NCBI RefSeq assembly: GCF_947494055.1
Contig: NZ_CANLTR010000012.1
Span: 1-64,000, forward strand
Source of the DNA: an uncultured Jannaschia sp.
Lineage (GTDB): Bacteria; Pseudomonadota; Alphaproteobacteria; Rhodobacterales; Rhodobacteraceae
Reading direction: 5' to 3'
Length of the DNA stretch: 64,000 nucleotides
In this document: positions 57,534-64,000 of the stretch, piece after piece
Position numbering within the stretch: position 1 is the first letter of the stretch
How the letters are laid out: the number at the start of each line of letters is the position of its first letter
Notes under the pieces: generated by a model
The model's database searches: none
Seen by the model: the letters and a program-made list of their open reading frames with translations, nothing else
What the model was told of the DNA's origin: nothing
Program-made: the position numbers and the translations under genes

Positions 57534-57967
57534 TCGAAATTCCTTATTCTTTGCTCGGTCGTGTGATCGGCAAGCCGAGCTTGGAACCAAAGGTCGATCC
57601 GTCGTGTTCCTTCGCCTTCGTCTCGTCTGGCTTCAGCACGAATGAAACGCAGGAAGACGACTGACCCTCTGGAAAGCGTCAATGTCGTCTTGATCATTGC
57701 GTCCGATATGCACGCCGCCACCAATTTCGCAGCGAGATACCCTTGTCGCCGAGTGACGACACTCACGCGAAACTCGTGGCTTGCTCCGGGCCCAGTATTG
57801 TCAGAACGATTTCGGACCTTTTCCGGTCCTAACGCAACGAACAAGTCTGGCGCAGGGTCAGGCACCGAGTCGAAGACAGCTCCTCTCGTGAGGTCGGATA
57901 CCTCTGGATCAGAGACTAGGCGTTGGTAGACAGCAGTTTGCAGTGCCTCGCTCATCGCATAGGTCAT
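57530..57967 (-). CDS. GTA g8: DUF3168 tail terminator
   Basis: A 145-residue protein matching RcGTA g8 (rcc01690), the tail-terminator of family DUF3168. EALQTAVYQRLVSDPEV opens the domain; G-A-V-F-D-S-V-P and F-V-A-L-G-P follow. Start at 57967 shares four bases with g7; Met5 is a possible alternative. Confidence 0.9.
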   Translation of the reverse strand: MTYAMSEALQTAVYQRLVSDPEVSDLTRGAVFDSVPDPAPDLFVALGPEKVRNRSDNTGPGASHEFRVSVVTRRQGYLAAKLVAACISDAMIKTTLTLSRGSVVFLRFIRAEARRDEGEGTRRIDLWFQARLADHTTEQRIRNFE

Positions 57968-58305
57968 ACCGGTTCCCCGGGAGGTACTTCACTCGCGAAA
58001 ATGGAAAGGAGATGGCCTTCATCGTCGTGTACCGCTTGGACCTCGTATGTCCGGCCGCCATCGATCAATCGATCACCGGTCGTTGGTCGCATCGCATGAC
58101 CATCTGGAATGGCATGGGTGATAATGCGAACTCGAAGACGAGGTGTAAGGCCGAACTCGGTGTGCTTCAAATCGCCAGAGCGCATTGTAACATTCGCCCA
58201 AAACCCTCCCTGTTCACGCCATTCCCGAACGAAACCCCCGGCGCCATCGGTAATCCTCGCCGACTTTGACAAAATCAACCTTCTGTTGAACGAATGACCC
58301 CTCAC
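57964..58305 (-). CDS. GTA g7: head-tail stopper/adaptor
   Basis: A 113-residue protein matching RcGTA g7 (rcc01689) and phage head-closure proteins. It carries R-x-L-I-L-S-K-S, G-G-F-V-R-E-W and a late YEVQAVHDDEGHLLSIF. It shares four bases with both g6 and g8. Confidence 0.9.
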   Translation of the reverse strand: MRGHSFNRRLILSKSARITDGAGGFVREWREQGGFWANVTMRSGDLKHTEFGLTPRLRVRIITHAIPDGHAMRPTTGDRLIDGGRTYEVQAVHDDEGHLLSIFASEVPPGEPV

Positions 58306-58856
58306 CCTATGCTCCCGACACGAATATTACGGAAAGGAGCGACGAGAGCTTCCGCCATCGGTACGAGTCCCGGCCCATCGCCGGCGTCTAGCGCTTCGGC
58401 CATCAAGAGAACGGCTTGCCGCAATGCATCCGGAACATCCGGCCAGTCACCAAACCCGGCATGAACCGTCATGCGAACCCATTCACCCTCGTTGATCGCA
58501 TGCTTCATGACGGCCACCGGTTGATGCCCGTCGGGCTCAATCATTGCCTCTCCAAGCGAGAAGAGAGCACCAGCACGCGAGGCCGAGACCGAGATAACAG
58601 AGTCGACTGGCGCGATCGGGAGAACGATCCTAGTTCCACCTTTGACCTCGCCGGCAAGGATGAACTCTCGCCGGATCAGGACTTTGCCGAGACGGCGTTC
58701 GACAGCGCCAATGGCAGAACGGAGACGCAACTTCAGACGCGCTTCCTGGCCCGGAACGCTTTCATACTGGTCCGCCAGTCTCAACTGAGCTACCAATTCA
58801 GAGACTGGAAGAGACTCCTCCGCGATTCCTTGGGAATCTACAACCGTCATCGGCAT
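58302..58856 (-). CDS. GTA g6: head-tail connector
   Basis: A 184-residue protein matching RcGTA g6 (rcc01688), a gp6/phiE125-gp8-like connector. Features include ARLKLRLRSAIGAVERRLGK, VLPIAPVDSVISVS and a C-terminal helix with LRQAVLLMAEAL. ATG 58856 has GGAGAAG directly upstream; a GTG at 58868 is the other candidate. It is separated from the capsid gene by a 158-base gap with a strong stem-loop. Confidence 0.9.
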   Translation of the reverse strand: MPMTVVDSQGIAEESLPVSELVAQLRLADQYESVPGQEARLKLRLRSAIGAVERRLGKVLIRREFILAGEVKGGTRIVLPIAPVDSVISVSASRAGALFSLGEAMIEPDGHQPVAVMKHAINEGEWVRMTVHAGFGDWPDVPDALRQAVLLMAEALDAGDGPGLVPMAEALVAPFRNIRVGSIG

Positions 58857-58889
58857 GGGCTTCTCCACAATATTCTAAAGTTCTATGTC

Positions 58890-58945
58890 GGACGGGACCG
58901 GCACGCATCGCGTGCGGACCAGGCCCGAAGCCACCGGTCCCGTCC
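58890..58945 (-). other. 12-bp perfect stem-loop between GTA capsid gene and g6
   Basis: GGACGGGACCGG (58890-58901) and CCGGTCCCGTCC (58934-58945) form a perfect 12-bp stem. Inside the loop GCACGC (58901-58906) and GCGTGC (58910-58915) can form a smaller hairpin. It lies in the 158-base gap after the major capsid gene. It may limit readthrough or protect capsid mRNA, giving more capsid than tail protein. Confidence 0.7.
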
Positions 58946-59014
58946 TACCCACGCCGCCCCACCGGCATGGGCATCCGTCAGAATCACCGGTTTCCGGCGA
59001 TCCTTTACTCTGCG

Positions 59015-60160
59015 TTAGGCAACGCTGAATTTCAGTAGTTTGATCGCTGCGAAATCGGTCACGTCGCCGCCGACACGTTTTGTAGCGTAAAAGAGAACAT
59101 GTGGTTTCGCACTGAATGGGTCACGGAGGACGCGAAGGTCCGGGCGCTCTGCGATCGTGTAGCCTGCCCCGAAATCGCCAAACGCGATCGCCGTCGCGTC
59201 GACCCCGATGTCAGGCATATCTTCGGCAATGAGGACTGGATAACCCATCAACTGTGCCGGTTGCCCAGCTGCAAGGCTGTCGCTCCAAAGGAACCGGCCA
59301 TCGGCATCCTTCATCTTCCGGACCGCGCCGGCGGTTTTCGAATTCATGACGAAACTAGCATTCGCCCGGTACTTGGCACCGAGGGCATACACCAGATCCA
59401 CGATCGAGTCGGCCGGACGGTTCTCATCGAAGTCACCCGCAGATCCGGTGGCGACATTGCCAAGAGAGCCCCAAATCCAGTTCTGTTCAGCGACATTCGG
59501 ATAGTTTAAGAACCCAGTCGGCTTGTCGATTCCGTCCCCGACAATGAACGCAGCCGCTTCGGCCGTTGCAAATTTGTCCGCGATCCGCTTGGCGAGCCAG
59601 CTTTCGATGTCGAACGCAGCATCGTCTAGGAGCCGTTGAGACGCTTTCGGCATCGCCGATAATTCATGAAGAGGAATAGAGATACGATCGAAGAGAGGAC
59701 TCTCCGTTACGCCCACGGTCGCGGTTTCGGTCGCCCAGCCCGCACCGGTATCAGTATGGTCGACGAGGACATCGTAGGATGTTGCTTCGACGTTGACGAC
59801 GTTCGCAATCGAACGAACGGACGCAGACGACGTAAGAACCGACTGCACAGTTTCCGCCGTCTGCGGATCGACAAGATAGCCCCCTTCCGCGCTGACCGCC
59901 GCGTTCAGGGATTTGCCATCGAGTGCCAATGCCCGCAAACCGTCATCGTCGCCCGACCTCAGATAGGCATCCATCGCCTTATGGTGGGGGACGAAGGACT
60001 CCTCGGTCGTGGCGAGCTGCGGGCGATGGCTCTTGTAATTCATGTTGAGGCGCTCTTCCTGTTTCTGAATCTTCTGCGTGATTTCTCGACGGAAGCCCTT
60101 CAGATCGCTGACGAGGCCCGCCAGCGCTTCTGAGACTTCCCCGACGCCGTCATGGCTCAT
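59015..60160 (-). CDS. GTA g5: major capsid protein (HK97 fold)
   Basis: A 381-residue HK97-type capsid protein matching RcGTA g5 (rcc01687). The N-terminal coiled-coil scaffold (about 1-100, DLKGFRREITQKIQKQEERL) is cut off by the prohead protease in related systems. The capsid core begins at about SAEGGYLVDPQTAE. ATG 60160 is fixed by AAGGAG upstream. From this gene onward GC is distinctly lower than in g1-g4 (48% in the line 59461-59520). Confidence 0.94.
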   Translation of the reverse strand: MSHDGVGEVSEALAGLVSDLKGFRREITQKIQKQEERLNMNYKSHRPQLATTEESFVPHHKAMDAYLRSGDDDGLRALALDGKSLNAAVSAEGGYLVDPQTAETVQSVLTSSASVRSIANVVNVEATSYDVLVDHTDTGAGWATETATVGVTESPLFDRISIPLHELSAMPKASQRLLDDAAFDIESWLAKRIADKFATAEAAAFIVGDGIDKPTGFLNYPNVAEQNWIWGSLGNVATGSAGDFDENRPADSIVDLVYALGAKYRANASFVMNSKTAGAVRKMKDADGRFLWSDSLAAGQPAQLMGYPVLIAEDMPDIGVDATAIAFGDFGAGYTIAERPDLRVLRDPFSAKPHVLFYATKRVGGDVTDFAAIKLLKFSVA

Positions 60161-60190
60161 CGGGAACTCCTTCAATGGATTTTGGCCGCG

Positions 60191-60718
60191 TCAGTCGCGC
60201 GCCAGTTCGAGACGCGCGTCCGAGATCAGTCGCGCCAACTCACGCATGGGGTCAGCCTTGGCCCCGACGCGCGCACTGGGCAGCATTGGAAACGTCACGA
60301 GCGACACTTCCCAAAGCTCCAGTTCCTTCAGATGCCTGCGCCCCCGTTCGTCCTTGACGGCCCGGCGAACGGTGTACCCGATAGACAGACCGTCGAGTGC
60401 CCCCGCTTCGATCAGCTCTGCCGCCTCCCGCGCACGTGCGACACCGGGTAGCAGGCGGCCTTTGACAAACAGCCCCCGCGCATCCTCCCGGACTTCGTCC
60501 CAGACACCGATGACTTGAGCCGGATCGTGCTGCCAGAGCATTTTTATTGACCGCCCCTCGGCGCTGCTGCGTGCGAGGCTGTCGCAATAGGCTCCCTGAT
60601 CGACGACATCACGCCCGGTATCCTCGATGCCGAACCAGGATGCGTAGCCCGCGATCCCCGCACCGTCTTCGAGCCGGACGGGCGTTTCCCCGTGGGCGAA
60701 CTTGTGTTCGATCTTCAT
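60191..60718 (-). CDS. GTA g4: prohead protease (HK97 family)
   Basis: A 175-residue prohead serine protease matching RcGTA g4 (rcc01686). It contains IKMLWQHDPAQVIG with the catalytic histidine, and GLSIGYTVRRA with the serine of the family's S-I-G-Y motif. It matures the capsid protein encoded next. GC is at the host level, as in g1-g3.5. Start ATG 60718 follows a purine-rich AGCAAGTTG-like leader. Confidence 0.92.
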   Translation of the reverse strand: MKIEHKFAHGETPVRLEDGAGIAGYASWFGIEDTGRDVVDQGAYCDSLARSSAEGRSIKMLWQHDPAQVIGVWDEVREDARGLFVKGRLLPGVARAREAAELIEAGALDGLSIGYTVRRAVKDERGRRHLKELELWEVSLVTFPMLPSARVGAKADPMRELARLISDARLELARD

Positions 60719-60785
60719 ATCAACTTGCTCCTCGCGATCGCCTGTGGAGATCGGAATGACGGGGTAAGCGCAGTTGCCGATCAGC

Positions 60786-61100
60786 CTAGAGCCCGACCAG
60801 GTGACCCTTTAGAACGAAGGACATGAACGCGCCGATGATCGCCGCCACGATTAGCCAGACGAGCCGGGAGATGAGCGCGTCGATCCGGTCGAGGCGCTTG
60901 TCGATACCGTTGAACCGCGTATCCAACTGGACCTGTTTCGCTTCGTTGACTGCCCGGTCCGTCTCGAACTGCGTCGCGAACCGTTCGAGGCCAGCGAGCC
61001 GGTCTTCGGTGCGTTGGAACGCAGCTTCGGTGTCCTGGAAAGGCGCGTAGAGATACTTCGAGCCGCCGGACCTCAATACGCTGTGCCGATCCGCATTCAT
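60786..61100 (-). CDS. GTA g3.5: head-formation protein
   Basis: A 104-residue protein matching RcGTA g3.5 (rcc01685 family), assigned to head formation. It has a coiled-coil centre (TRFNGIDKRLDRIDALISRL) and one hydrophobic helix near the C terminus (LIVAAIIGAFMSFVL). ATG 61100 overlaps the portal stop by four bases, which decides the start. Confidence 0.85.
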   Translation of the reverse strand: MNADRHSVLRSGGSKYLYAPFQDTEAAFQRTEDRLAGLERFATQFETDRAVNEAKQVQLDTRFNGIDKRLDRIDALISRLVWLIVAAIIGAFMSFVLKGHLVGL

Positions 61101-62245
61101 GCTGCCTCCATGGGCGGCAAGCCGAGCATCCGTCGCTTCTCGTCCGGTGTGAGGAAATCCGCATTGGCGATCCGGTTCCATTCAGCGTCCCGTTCGGCCT
61201 GGAGCGCAGGGACGCGGTCCCGATCAGGCGCCATCGCGAGCGTCTCGCTTCCGTGTCGGCCAAGCCAATGTGCGAGCGCCTCGCAAATCTTCGACACGAG
61301 CGGCAGGACTGTCAGCCGATAGAACGCCCGGTTCGCCTCGACGTAATTGGCATAGGTGGCGTCGCCTGGAATCCCGAGCATCATCGGGGGCACTCCGAAC
61401 GCTGTCGCGATTTCCCGCGCGGCAGCTTCCTTCGTCTGCAGAAACTCCATGTCGGACGGGCTGAACCCCATCGGCTTCCAGTCCAGACCCCCGTCGAGTA
61501 GCATCGGTCGCCCGGCATTCCGTGCGCCCTGGTGATGCGTCTCGATCTCGACGGCGAGGCGGTCGAACTGCTCCGGCGTGAGTTCGTCGCCGGCGTTGAC
61601 GATCGCTCCGGACGGCCGTGCGGCGTTATCGAGCAGGCTCTTCGTCCAGCGCGACGCGGAGTTGTGGACGTCCATAGCCGCCGCCGCCGCCTGCATCGGC
61701 GACAGTCCGTAATGGTCGTCCTGCGGATGGAACGCCCGGACATGCAGCACGGGCGAGACCTCCCCGACGAGGAAGCGATGCTTCCGCCCGGACACCGTGT
61801 AGTCATAGGCAGCGGGCCAGCCATCGGACCCGGGAACGACCGACATCCGATCGGAACGAAGGACATGCAATTCCGCCGGCAGTCCTTCGAATCCGACCGC
61901 CTCCACATATGCGTTGCCCGAAAGCAGGAATTGTCCGAACAGCGCCTCGAGAAACTCGCCTCGCCCCTGCGCGCCGTTCGGCTGGGCGAGCAGATCGAGC
62001 ACCGGATGCATCTCCAGCCGCCCTTCCGGTCCGGAGCAGGTGATCGGCACGGCCGCTGCCGCCTCGGCAATGAGCTTGACAGCGCGGAAGCCCACCGGGT
62101 TGCCCGTGAAACCCACGCGGGTCAGCGTGCCGGCGTCGCGGGGGGACCAGACCGTACGGCCCGACAATCCCATCGCCGCCACGCGACCCGTGGCCGATGC
62201 CTTCACCTCCGGCGCGCCAGAATCCTTTCGTCCAAATCCGAACAT
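61097..62245 (-). CDS. GTA g3: portal protein (HK97 family)
   Basis: A 382-residue portal protein matching RcGTA g3 (rcc01684). Family features are FLLSGNAYVEAVGFEG, the H-Y-G-L-S-P segment and FGVPPMMLGIPGDATYANYVEANRAFY in the stem/clip region. GGAAGGA precedes ATG 62245. It forms the ring through which the terminase packages DNA. Its stop overlaps g3.5. Confidence 0.94.
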   Translation of the reverse strand: MFGFGRKDSGAPEVKASATGRVAAMGLSGRTVWSPRDAGTLTRVGFTGNPVGFRAVKLIAEAAAAVPITCSGPEGRLEMHPVLDLLAQPNGAQGRGEFLEALFGQFLLSGNAYVEAVGFEGLPAELHVLRSDRMSVVPGSDGWPAAYDYTVSGRKHRFLVGEVSPVLHVRAFHPQDDHYGLSPMQAAAAAMDVHNSASRWTKSLLDNAARPSGAIVNAGDELTPEQFDRLAVEIETHHQGARNAGRPMLLDGGLDWKPMGFSPSDMEFLQTKEAAAREIATAFGVPPMMLGIPGDATYANYVEANRAFYRLTVLPLVSKICEALAHWLGRHGSETLAMAPDRDRVPALQAERDAEWNRIANADFLTPDEKRRMLGLPPMEAA

Positions 62246-62299
62246 CGACCGTCCTTCCGTCACCGCCAAAAGAAGGGCCCCGAAGGGCCCGTTCCATCT

Positions 62300-63703
62300 T
62301 CAAAGTGTCCGAATGCTTGGTCCCGACTTGCGTGCGTCCGGATCGAGCATGATCGCCCAGAGCGCCCAGACCAGCGCGTCGACCCGGTCCGGCGAGCCGG
62401 ACCCGCGGTAACCACCCACGGCCATCTGGCACATCTGGTCTTCCAGCGTTCCGAGGCCGCGAAGGTGCCTGACACGCCCCTGCTCATAGAGGGCGGCGAT
62501 CGGTTCGGCGCGGGCGCCCTTCGCTTGCCGGGCGGTGACCTTTCGGTAGCTGACCGTCGGGGCGACCTGGCGAAGGACCGCCTCGATCATGTCGCCGCCC
62601 TGGTTGCCTTCGGCGACCACCCGGTCCGCGCCCCACCGGTCGTAGGCCCGTGCCACCGCCTGGGCCCATTCCGTCGGCGAGGACGCCGAGACAGTGGCAT
62701 CCTCCAGAACGTAGGCGCGCCAGTCCTTCGGCGGCCCCGACATGACCGCGCCGACGACGACGATGCCGGTCTCGTCGGACATCCCCGACGACGTGACCGC
62801 CGGGTCGACCCCGATGACCACCCGGTCGATCTTGCGCGGCACGTCTTCGGTGCGAAGCGCATCCAGCACGGCCGACGTCCAGAACGCACCCTCAATATCG
62901 TCGAGCAAGATGCCTTCTAGCTCTTGGCGGCCAAGTCGCGTCCCGCCGTAACGCTCCATGACTTCGGCGAGGAACCCCTTGGCGAGGTTTGCCCGGTTCG
63001 CCTCGGTCGGCGCGTGGGTCGAGACGGTGCTCGAACGGTCGAGGATATCCTTCAGGATCGGAACGTTCTTCGGCGTCGTCGTGACGACCGCCTGCGGGTT
63101 ATCCCCAAGCCGCAGACAGAACTGCAGCATGTCCCAGGCTTCCTCGGCCTTCTTCCATTTCGCCAGCTCGTCCACCCAGGCCGCGTCGAATTGCGGACCC
63201 CGGAGGGCTTCGAAATCGTGGGCCGAGAACGCTTGCGCCTCGGCCCCGTTCGGCCAGACCAGCTTTCGCTGGCCGGCCTTCCACGTGGGCATGCGATCGG
63301 AGGGCGTGCAACGGAGTATGCCGCTATCGCCCTCGATCATGACATCGCGAACCTGTTCGTAGGTTTCGCCGACCAGGGCCACGCGACGCGCGGTCCCGGC
63401 CTGGAGCGGTCGAGATCCCTCAACCTTCGACCGCACCCATTCGGCCCCGGCGCGGGTCTTGCCCGCGCCGCGACCACCCATGATTACCCAGGTGCGCCAG
63501 TCCTTGCCTTCCGGCGGCAACTGATGCTCCAGGGCCCAGAACTCGAAGAGATACGGCAACGACGCCAAGGCGTTGTCGCCGAGCTCGTCAAGAAACGCCT
63601 GCCGTGTCTCGAGCGGCGCAGATGCGATCGAGGCGGCTTTCGATCTCAAACCGCGCGGCGTCGAGGTCAAGCCCGTCCCCACCTCGTTGGATACGTTCGG
63701 CAT
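62300..63703 (-). CDS. GTA g2: terminase large subunit
   Basis: A 467-residue DNA-packaging motor matching RcGTA g2 (rcc01683). Walker A GGRGAGKT is at residues 76-83, Walker B ends with Asp178-Glu179 in FDAAWVDELAKW, and the nuclease domain starts near VIGVDPAVTSSG. In GTAs this enzyme packages host DNA without sequence preference. The ATG at 63703 makes a 116-base overlap with g1; no later ATG exists before Walker A, but a non-ATG start after g1 cannot be excluded. Confidence 0.92.
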   Translation of the reverse strand: MPNVSNEVGTGLTSTPRGLRSKAASIASAPLETRQAFLDELGDNALASLPYLFEFWALEHQLPPEGKDWRTWVIMGGRGAGKTRAGAEWVRSKVEGSRPLQAGTARRVALVGETYEQVRDVMIEGDSGILRCTPSDRMPTWKAGQRKLVWPNGAEAQAFSAHDFEALRGPQFDAAWVDELAKWKKAEEAWDMLQFCLRLGDNPQAVVTTTPKNVPILKDILDRSSTVSTHAPTEANRANLAKGFLAEVMERYGGTRLGRQELEGILLDDIEGAFWTSAVLDALRTEDVPRKIDRVVIGVDPAVTSSGMSDETGIVVVGAVMSGPPKDWRAYVLEDATVSASSPTEWAQAVARAYDRWGADRVVAEGNQGGDMIEAVLRQVAPTVSYRKVTARQAKGARAEPIAALYEQGRVRHLRGLGTLEDQMCQMAVGGYRGSGSPDRVDALVWALWAIMLDPDARKSGPSIRTL

Positions 63704-63941
63704 CCTCCAGCTTCCCTTTCTCCGAATTCAGGGTCTGCAACGCTTTCGCCAGCTGCGTCAGCGTCGTCTCCAGCCCTTTCGCGTCGGTCTGTTCTGCGCT
63801 CAGTTGCGTGAGTTCCCGAACGCGTTTCTCCACTATCGTACGTGCCGCATCCAAGGCGGCCATGCCGGCCTGAATGCTCAGCTTTAGGCTTTCCGACACC
63901 GTTTCATCGGTGTTCCGCGCCAACAGTCCCTCGTTTTCCAT
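63588..63941 (-). CDS. GTA g1: small terminase-like protein
   Basis: A 117-residue, largely helical coiled-coil protein in the place of RcGTA g1 (rcc01682), recently identified as the small terminase. It begins MENEGLLARNTDETV and has a charged helix from about 40 to 90. GGAG lies eight bases before ATG 63941. It overlaps g2 by 116 bases in another frame. The cluster promoter would lie in the 59 bases to the right edge or beyond. Confidence 0.82.
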   Translation of the reverse strand: MENEGLLARNTDETVSESLKLSIQAGMAALDAARTIVEKRVRELTQLSAEQTDAKGLETTLTQLAKALQTLNSEKGKLEDAERIQRGGDGLDLDAARFEIESRLDRICAARDTAGVS

Positions 63942-64000
63942 ACGTCAAGCTCCGTGCAGTTGACTTGGTGATGGTCCGCACGTTCCGAGGGAGGAAATGA

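Noticed and set aside
50161-63941. Ordinary temperate prophage
   Set aside because: Gene order and content match RcGTA throughout, and no integrase, repressor or lysis gene is present in the visible part; the right flank is not seen, so this is strong but not absolute.

Overview
The window is a chromosomal stretch of a high-GC alphaproteobacterium, almost certainly Rhodobacteraceae (Roseobacter/Rhodobacter group). The evidence is the GC-rich third codon positions, tmk-holB-tatD and pdhA-pdhB-pdhC operons with a lipoyl domain on PdhB, VPLPA-CTERM proteins, several small proteins typical of that family, and above all a complete gene transfer agent (GTA) cluster in the gene order of Rhodobacter capsulatus RcGTA.

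0-15 kb: an 80-base tandem repeat ends at the stop codon of pyrH. Then come miaA, a DUF1206 membrane protein, a DUF2235 hydrolase and a form II CO-dehydrogenase-like molybdenum subunit, valS, a glycosyltransferase-like protein, an ArsR-SRPBCC regulator, clpP and clpX. 14-31 kb: a D-alanyl-D-alanine carboxypeptidase, tmk-holB-tatD, a cyclase/SRPBCC pair, pyrC-pyrE, dnaB-alr, radA-cvpA, two VPLPA-CTERM proteins and purF. These are mostly replication, nucleotide and cell-wall functions.

31-50 kb: bioY, a short-chain reductase, a structured interval next to zapA that may encode 6S RNA, tkt, three minus-strand genes (dehalogenase-like hydrolase, NYN protein, DUF808 protein), then a central-carbon block on the plus strand: gap, pgk, class I aldolase, an FtsB-like protein and pdhA-pdhB-pdhC. 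cysE faces the pdh operon.

50-64 kb: a minus-strand GTA cluster, g1 to g15 with g3.5 and g10.1, every gene open. Transcription would run from g1 at the right edge towards g15 and then cysE. Terminase, portal, g3.5 and protease (60.2-63.9 kb) have the host's high GC. Capsid through g15, and the 5' half of cysE, are much poorer in GC (sampled 60-base lines of 42-53% against 67-83% outside), suggesting a roughly 10-kb block exchanged by recombination. A perfect 12-bp stem-loop separates the capsid gene from a chain of tail genes linked by 4-base stop/start overlaps.

No CRISPR array, insertion sequence, complete tRNA or rRNA gene was found. Functions are inferred from motifs and remembered family features only; no database search was possible.
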